From Hydrogenophaga sp. (GTDB lineage: Bacteria; Pseudomonadota; Gammaproteobacteria; Burkholderiales; Burkholderiaceae_C), in the NCBI GenBank assembly GCA_018333605.1, contig JAGXSV010000010.1, forward strand, positions 1-43,854: a stretch of 43,854 nucleotides of DNA, given 5' to 3'. The stretch's first letter is position 1, and each line of letters starts with the position of its first letter. The position numbers and the translations under genes are program-made. The notes under the pieces were generated by a model. That model made no database searches and was not told the DNA's origin. It saw nothing but the letters and a program-made list of their open reading frames with translations. This document shows positions 39,325 through 43,854 of this stretch, one piece after another.

Positions 39325-41750
39325 CGGGCAACTCCTTGGCAGGACAGGGGGCCGAGCCGGACAATCTCGTCCGGCGATTCGGCGGGCAGGGTGACGCCGA
39401 AGCGGCACTGCTGGTTGTTCCAGCTCAGCAGCAAGCGGTTGCTCGGTTGCAGGCCGGTCACAAAGGCCTCGCCGCGGCGGGCCACATAAAACGCCTGCGT
39501 GTCGCCCTCAATCCGGACCACCGCCCCGGCCGGTGCCGGCTCGCCGTCGTCGAACACCAGCTTGACCAGCGCCGCCCGGCCGCTGCGCACCGGGAAGACC
39601 ACCTTCACGCCGCTGCGCCACGCCGGCACCACCGTCTGCTCAATGGAATCGATCTCGGCGCTCACCGGCAACTCCCTCGGGTCGATGCGGATCGAGTTGC
39701 TCTGGTACGCCATCATGCGGGGAATCAGCGCAATGCCCGCCGCGTTGGTGTGGGTCAGCACGTTGCTGCCCAGGCCGATGCCGACGCCGCCGTAACCCGC
39801 CACCTCGGCCACCGCAAAGCTGTCGTCCACCCGCCGCGTGGCAAACAGGTGACGGTCGGCCCACACCAGCCCCCCCGCGGCGCCCAGGCGCAGCGCGGTC
39901 TGGCTGCTGGAGCCGCTGACATCGCCCGACAGGCGGCCATAACGCCCGGTGTAGTACAGGCCGCCTTCTGCGCGGGCCGCCCCCTGCTGGCGCCCGACCA
40001 GCGCGCGCCAGCCGAGGTTTTCGTCCAGGCCCGGGTTCTGCGAAGCCGTTGCCGTGAACTCTTGCTGGCCCCCGCGGTGCGTCAGCGAAGCCGATGTGAC
40101 GACGTTCTTCTCCAGCGGCACCACCAGGACGGCGCCCACCGAAGTGCCTGCTACGCCCACCACGGCGCGGCTGGCGCTCACGCTCAGGCTGCTGCGCTCG
40201 CCAACCCGCACCGAATAATTGGCCGACACGGTGGATACCCGGGTGCTGTCGAAGCGGCTTAGGCTGGCAAAGCCGTAGCCGAAAGAGCCCATGTTTTCCG
40301 TCGTGTAGCTGAAGTTGCCGGCCACCTGCAGCTTGGTCGGCAGGGACGACACGTCTTGCCCCAGTTGCCGAAAGTGGACCGACGCCCCCTGTGCCTGAAG
40401 GTACATGCTGGTGCGCAGGGTTTGCCGCTCCAGGCCCAGCAGCCACTGGCTGCCGGCCCCCAAGCGGCTTTCGCGGCTGGCGACCCAGGCGGCCTTGCCC
40501 AGAAACTGCAGGGGCAGCCCGGTCACCAGGCCCATGCCCAGCACCTTGTTGTTCCGGGTCGCCTCGCCCCGGCCTTCCAGGGTCAGGGTGTTGTTCAGGC
40601 CATAACGCCAGGTGCCGCTGGTGAAGCCTTCGCCGTAATGGGCGCTGGCGGTGCCCAGGTCCAGCCGCAGGCGGCCGGCCTCCAGGCTCCAGTCGCTCAG
40701 CCCATGGGCCAGCAACTGGCTGCTGGTGAAAAAGGACTGGGTGATGACGGTCTCCCGCCCCAGCAGGTCGCGCACGACCAGGCGCGCGTCGCCACCGCCG
40801 GTCAGGGTGGGGAAGTTGTCGATGGCAAAAGGCCCGGTCGGCACGCTGGACACCTGGCGCAGCACGTCGTTGACATACAGCTCGACGGTGGAAGGCGCCG
40901 AGGACACGCCGGTCAGCACGGGCGTCGGCTGGCTGATGAAGCCCGGCGTCAGCGCGAAATTGCTGCTGAGCCGAACGCCCCCAAAATACACGCTGCGGCC
41001 CCACATGCCGGCGCGCGTGCTGGCGTCGCCCAGCCACAGGGTGCGGTTGGACTCGGGCAGGTCTTTGGTGAAGGTGGTTTCCAGGCGCAACCAGCCGCGC
41101 GGGGCCTCCAGCGTGGTGTTGCCGGTCAGGTTGCGGCCGATGTGGCTGGACGTCAGCACCCCCCAGCTATTGGACACACCCACTTCGGTGAGCAGGCCCA
41201 GGTCTTTGGCGGCTGGGGCGCCGCGCGCCGCCGTGGTGGCGTAGTTCAGGTCGTAGTTCAGAAAAACGCTGGGCAACACCGGGCTGAGCACCGGCTTCTT
41301 GTTGACCTCGGTGCTCAGGCGTGTGGCAGAAAAAGCCTGCGGCGAAAAATTGAGCTCGATCGACTGGTTGCCGAAATTGACCTTGGCGCTGTAGCCCGGC
41401 AAGCCGTCCAGCGGCAGGTATTCGGTGCCGCGAAACGTGATGGCCTGCGCGCTGTCGTGCACCTGCATGCGCCACTCTGCCAAAGCATCGCGCGGAGCGT
41501 ACAGCAGGCCCAGGCGATCCAGCAGCGGCCAGGTGCCGCTGGGGCTGCCGTTCACCGCCACGTCAAGCGGCAAAATGCGCTCCGCCGCCCCCATGCCCGC
41601 CGCGGGCGGCAGGGTTTGCGCCCCTGCCAGACCGGCCACCGCAGCCAGCAAGGCCAGTGCGAGCCCAGCCCTCAGTCTGTGGGTGGGAAGGACGGGCGCA
41701 CGGCGCGGCTCGCGGTGTGGGGGCTCGGGCGGGTACACAAAAAACCGCAC
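39321..41750 (-). CDS. Outer-membrane usher, archaic chaperone-usher pilus (CsuD-like)
   Basis: An 809-residue outer-membrane usher: signal peptide (LRAGLALALLAAVAGLAGAQ), an N-terminal periplasmic domain (LPLDVAVNGSPSGTWPLLDR) and a 24-strand barrel region rich in alternating residues. The plug area includes SAPSTVELYVNDVLRQVSSVPTGPFAIDNFPTLTGGGDARLVV. C-terminal domains (AVVRIEGDTQAFYVARRGEAFVTGL, NQQCRFGVTLP with its cysteine pair) complete it. It threads pilin subunits delivered by the chaperone. GTG 41750 follows the chaperone stop by 1 nt. Full length. Confidence 0.9.
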   Translation of the reverse strand: MRFFVYPPEPPHREPRRAPVLPTHRLRAGLALALLAAVAGLAGAQTLPPAAGMGAAERILPLDVAVNGSPSGTWPLLDRLGLLYAPRDALAEWRMQVHDSAQAITFRGTEYLPLDGLPGYSAKVNFGNQSIELNFSPQAFSATRLSTEVNKKPVLSPVLPSVFLNYDLNYATTAARGAPAAKDLGLLTEVGVSNSWGVLTSSHIGRNLTGNTTLEAPRGWLRLETTFTKDLPESNRTLWLGDASTRAGMWGRSVYFGGVRLSSNFALTPGFISQPTPVLTGVSSAPSTVELYVNDVLRQVSSVPTGPFAIDNFPTLTGGGDARLVVRDLLGRETVITQSFFTSSQLLAHGLSDWSLEAGRLRLDLGTASAHYGEGFTSGTWRYGLNNTLTLEGRGEATRNNKVLGMGLVTGLPLQFLGKAAWVASRESRLGAGSQWLLGLERQTLRTSMYLQAQGASVHFRQLGQDVSSLPTKLQVAGNFSYTTENMGSFGYGFASLSRFDSTRVSTVSANYSVRVGERSSLSVSASRAVVGVAGTSVGAVLVVPLEKNVVTSASLTHRGGQQEFTATASQNPGLDENLGWRALVGRQQGAARAEGGLYYTGRYGRLSGDVSGSSSQTALRLGAAGGLVWADRHLFATRRVDDSFAVAEVAGYGGVGIGLGSNVLTHTNAAGIALIPRMMAYQSNSIRIDPRELPVSAEIDSIEQTVVPAWRSGVKVVFPVRSGRAALVKLVFDDGEPAPAGAVVRIEGDTQAFYVARRGEAFVTGLQPSNRLLLSWNNQQCRFGVTLPAESPDEIVRLGPLSCQGVAR

Positions 41751-41751
41751 C

Positions 41752-42495
41752 CTACTCGGGGATGCTCACGTCGAAACTTTGCGTCGAGCCATCGTCCAGC
41801 GCCACGGCCAGCCGGGCGTTGCCGCCGGGGATTCGCCCCTCGGCGCGCTTGAGGTCAAAACTGCGCTTGATCGACGGCAGGATGTAGCCGCCCGAATCCC
41901 GCAGCGCCAGTTTTTCGCCGCTGGCGCTCAGCAAAGTGAGCTCGCGCGGCTGGGCATAGGCGTTGCCGGTGTTTTCGCACTGGGCGCGCACGGTGTCCAT
42001 GGCCACGCGCTCCACAGTGCAACCCAGTTGCGGTTTGGCACCCGGCGGCGTGATGAACACCGGCAGCGAAAAAGCCAGCGCCAGCTGCAGCTGAACCTTT
42101 TGTTCCACCGGCCGGGCCTCCGGCACCTCGCGCACCACCAGGCGGTAGGTCAGCTGCTCGCTGGTCGGGCGCGGGCGCAGCATGGCCAGCCGCACCACCT
42201 GGCGTGAGCGTGGCGCCAGCTTCACAATGGGGGGCGACAGAATCATGTCCTCCGTCAAGACCAGCTCGTCTTCACCGCCGGGCTTTTGCTTCCAGAGAAA
42301 CACGTCGGCCTGCATCACCAACTCTTCGTCACCCTCGTTGTTGATGGTGACCGCAATCGCCCGGTCTTTCGGGGCCATGAACATGCGCACTGGCGACACG
42401 GAGAACACGCCGGCGGTGGCTGCGACGGGCCACGCGGCCAGCCACGTCGCCACGGCGAGCGCAAGGACAGAAAACATTTTTTGGGAGGTGTGCAT
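41752..42495 (-). CDS. Pilus assembly periplasmic chaperone (CsuC-like)
   Basis: A 247-residue PapD-like chaperone (two Ig-like domains) with signal peptide (MFSVLALAVATWLAAWPVAATA). FSVSPVRMFMAPKDRAIAVTINNEGDEELVMQADVFLW starts domain 1, and ILSPPIVKLAPRSRQVVRLAML is the conserved strand with the subunit-capping Arg. LTYRLVVREVP follows, then domain 2 with a Cys pair (GCTVER, RAQCENTGNAYAQP). It folds and caps pilins in the periplasm. ATG 42495 gives a normal signal peptide; ATG 42534, which overlaps the upstream stop, would add 13 residues. Confidence 0.88.
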   Translation of the reverse strand: MHTSQKMFSVLALAVATWLAAWPVAATAGVFSVSPVRMFMAPKDRAIAVTINNEGDEELVMQADVFLWKQKPGGEDELVLTEDMILSPPIVKLAPRSRQVVRLAMLRPRPTSEQLTYRLVVREVPEARPVEQKVQLQLALAFSLPVFITPPGAKPQLGCTVERVAMDTVRAQCENTGNAYAQPRELTLLSASGEKLALRDSGGYILPSIKRSFDLKRAEGRIPGGNARLAVALDDGSTQSFDVSIPE

Positions 42496-42527
42496 TGGGT
42501 TCGCCTGCGCGGAGTGGGTGTGGGCGC

Positions 42528-42953
42528 TCACCATCCTACCGTCATTTCGACATACTCCCAGCCGGCCGCGCTGATGAGACGAAAGCTGGTGCTGGTGCCC
42601 ACGCCGGTGTAGCTGTCGATGGTGCCAGACAGCTCGTCACTGGTGATGCGCGTCAGAAACCGATAGGCACCGCCGTGCATCGGCAGCCAGGGCATGCCGT
42701 GGCCCGTGGCCTCCAGCCCGGTCACCGTGCCGGTGCCACACACCACGGTCACGGTGGCGCCAAAAGTGCCCGCGCCGGTGCGGCTGCGGCACAGCCCCGT
42801 GCCAGCCGCAGCGGGCTTGTTCAGGGTCACCGTCACAGTGAACGCGGAACCGCTTTGGGCCGCCGTGCCGGGCAGCGCCCAGCCACCCAGCCACAAGGCC
42901 AGCGCCACCGCTCGGCACGCTGCCCTGCCGCGCATAGGGGACTTGGACGGCAT
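42528..42953 (-). CDS. Spore coat U domain minor pilin (CsuA/CsuB-like)
   Basis: A 141-residue exported protein: signal peptide (CRAVALALWLGGWALPGTAAQ) and a single divergent SCPU domain with cysteines in GLCRSRTG and TVVCGTGTV. The end, SFRLISAAGWEYVEMTVGW, is the C-terminal strand that pairs with a neighbouring subunit. It is between the major pilin and the chaperone and probably builds the pilus shaft or an adaptor. It lacks the typical C-terminal TLTVTY, so its placement in the fibre is uncertain. The start could also be ATG 42935. Confidence 0.72.
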   Translation of the reverse strand: MPSKSPMRGRAACRAVALALWLGGWALPGTAAQSGSAFTVTVTLNKPAAAGTGLCRSRTGAGTFGATVTVVCGTGTVTGLEATGHGMPWLPMHGGAYRFLTRITSDELSGTIDSYTGVGTSTSFRLISAAGWEYVEMTVGW

Positions 42954-43024
42954 GGTCGCGCTTGCGGGCCACAGGTGCCCCGCAGTGCAGGGCCCCTGGG
43001 CTTTCAATGTGAAAACCCGACCGC

Positions 43025-43537
43025 TCAGTACGTGACCGTGAGCGTGCGGGTGTGGCTGGCCGTGGCGGCCGCACACGTGGTGGCGGTGCCCGTGCAGGTG
43101 CCGGCCTGGCCACCCGCCATGGTGCCGCTGACGCGCACGGTGCGGACATCCGCCGTACCGACGCCGCCGGCCGTGGCCGTGGCTGCATTGCCCGTGGTGG
43201 TGTTGGCTTCGTTGGTGGCCACCAGGGAGTAGTTCAGTCCGGCCAGCACACCATGACCGGTGGCACTGCCGTTGACGGCGTCGAAGCTGAAGGTGGGCGC
43301 CGTGAGGCCGCGGGTGCACTGGAAGGTCAGGTCGACAGAGTCGGTGTTGTCTGCGGTTTGAAAGGCGGTGTAGGTGCCAAAGTCCACCGTGGTGGCACCC
43401 GAATTGGTGGCGGTGCAAATGGCCACGAGGGACACTGAAACGGTGAAGCCGCTGGTCACTGTAGCCGCATGGGTCACGGGCGCAACGGCGGCCAGGAAAG
43501 CAGCGGCGGCAACGGCAGAAGTCAGAAATTTTTTCAC
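43025..43537 (-). CDS. Major pilin, spore coat U domain (CsuA/B-like)
   Basis: A 170-residue exported pilin: signal peptide (KKFLTSAVAAAAFLAAVAPVTHA) and one SCPU domain. TVTSGFTVSVSLVAICTATN begins it, YTAFQTADNTDSVDLTFQCTRGL holds the second Cys, and RTVRVSGTMAGGQAGTC leads to the end HTRTLTVTY. Threonine/alanine/glycine-rich, as archaic pilins are. First gene of the pilus operon. GTG 43537 is chosen because the signal peptide begins there; the Shine-Dalgarno is weak, and the frame is open to 43756 without a plausible signal. Confidence 0.85.
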   Translation of the reverse strand: MKKFLTSAVAAAAFLAAVAPVTHAATVTSGFTVSVSLVAICTATNSGATTVDFGTYTAFQTADNTDSVDLTFQCTRGLTAPTFSFDAVNGSATGHGVLAGLNYSLVATNEANTTTGNAATATAGGVGTADVRTVRVSGTMAGGQAGTCTGTATTCAAATASHTRTLTVTY

Positions 43538-43854
43538 GGGGTCGGACTCAAAAGGTTTCAGTTTGGAATGGTGAAGGGCTGATCGACCCCACGAGGCCCA
43601 GGCTTTGCGTTGGGCGGCAAGTTGTGTCGAAATGAAACGCGATGTTAAAGCAGAAACCTTTGGTCGCAGCCCCTCTTGCCTGGGCCCCCTGGATGAACCC
43701 TGCGTGACCGGTAGAAAGTCACAGATGAAAAGCGTCAATCTGTTGTTTTTTTGCACATTTTTGGGTGTTTCGGGCTTGCATGTGTTGCCCGGCGCAGCGC
43801 CCAGACGCTGACAGGTGTTTGCTTTCCACGCCCAGAACTGGGCGGTAAAAGAAA
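43538..43854 (-). promoter_or_regulatory. Upstream region of the pilus operon
   Basis: 317 bp to the window edge without a gene. It is clearly more A/T-rich than the flanks, with runs such as the 7-T stretch near 43745. It should contain the pilus promoter and perhaps a long leader. The 17-bp repeat lies at 43806-43822, and a perfect palindrome CGCCCAGAACTGGGCG follows at 43829-43844, a possible operator or the end of a terminator for a gene beyond the window. No promoter hexamers could be assigned with confidence. Confidence 0.5.
43806..43844. repeat. Pilus-flanking repeat, copy 2, with palindrome
   Basis: CGCTGACAGGTGTTTGC (43806-43822) is identical to 38177-38193, followed by TTTCCA and the palindrome CGCCCAG-AA-CTGGGCG (43829-43844), then an A-rich stretch. 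It is the partner of copy 1 at the other end of the pilus operon. Confidence 0.65.

Noticed and set aside
1..43854. CRISPR arrays, insertion sequences, rRNA or tRNA genes
   Set aside because: No regularly spaced repeats, transposase genes, terminal repeats or RNA-gene signatures were found by eye; short or diverged ones could be missed.

Overview
The window is a dense, high-GC stretch of bacterial chromosome. Gene content and family choices point to a betaproteobacterium of the order Burkholderiales, most likely Comamonadaceae and possibly Hydrogenophaga-like: a DUF1631 protein, a single-chain indolepyruvate ferredoxin oxidoreductase next to yajC-secD-secF, a def / BamE-like lipoprotein / fmt run, and an SHP-DHC-cytochrome b cluster. 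The genus is an inference. There are no rRNA or tRNA genes, no transposases and no CRISPR arrays.

Layout from left to right. The 5' part of the anaerobic ribonucleotide reductase gene nrdD (minus strand) comes first, with two NrdR boxes and FNR-like sites. Next are an acyl-CoA dehydrogenase, an old-yellow-enzyme reductase and small membrane proteins (SirB2, YbaN). A tightly coupled five-gene cluster follows at 4966-9349: thermostable-hemolysin family protein, acyl ligase, heme-oxygenase-like diiron oxidase, short-chain dehydrogenase and exported TPR protein. Then come pgk, rubredoxin and a respiratory/NO-type cluster (PepSY, cytochrome b, diheme cytochrome c, SHP) with a divergent PepSY-response regulator-histidine kinase operon. 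An envelope-modification block spans 15.8-22.6 kb: eptA, a PmrAB-like two-component system, a PAP2 phosphatase and an LtaS-like transferase. Housekeeping genes follow (azlDC, fmt, BamE-like lipoprotein, def, LysM protein, dprA, DUF1631, secFD, yajC, iorAB). The window ends with an archaic (Csu-type) chaperone-usher pilus operon at 38.4-43.5 kb.

How the parts fit. Four PmrA-type boxes (YTTAAK-N5-YTTAAK or one mismatch) each point at a gene, and each has a weak -10-like hexamer 10 nt downstream. Three are in the lipid A/envelope block (eptA, PAP2, LtaS-like). The fourth lies 13 kb away, directly in front of the five-gene cluster. This ties an uncharacterised fatty-acid-type diiron oxidase pathway to the polymyxin/metal-responsive envelope regulon. 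It is the best candidate here for an undescribed system.

A second regulon is visible at the SHP cluster. Two copies of an unusual four-hexamer operator, with two inverted and two direct GTTCA-like hexamers all in 11-bp register, sit in front of both PepSY genes and the cytochrome operon. The two-component system between them presumably binds these sites.
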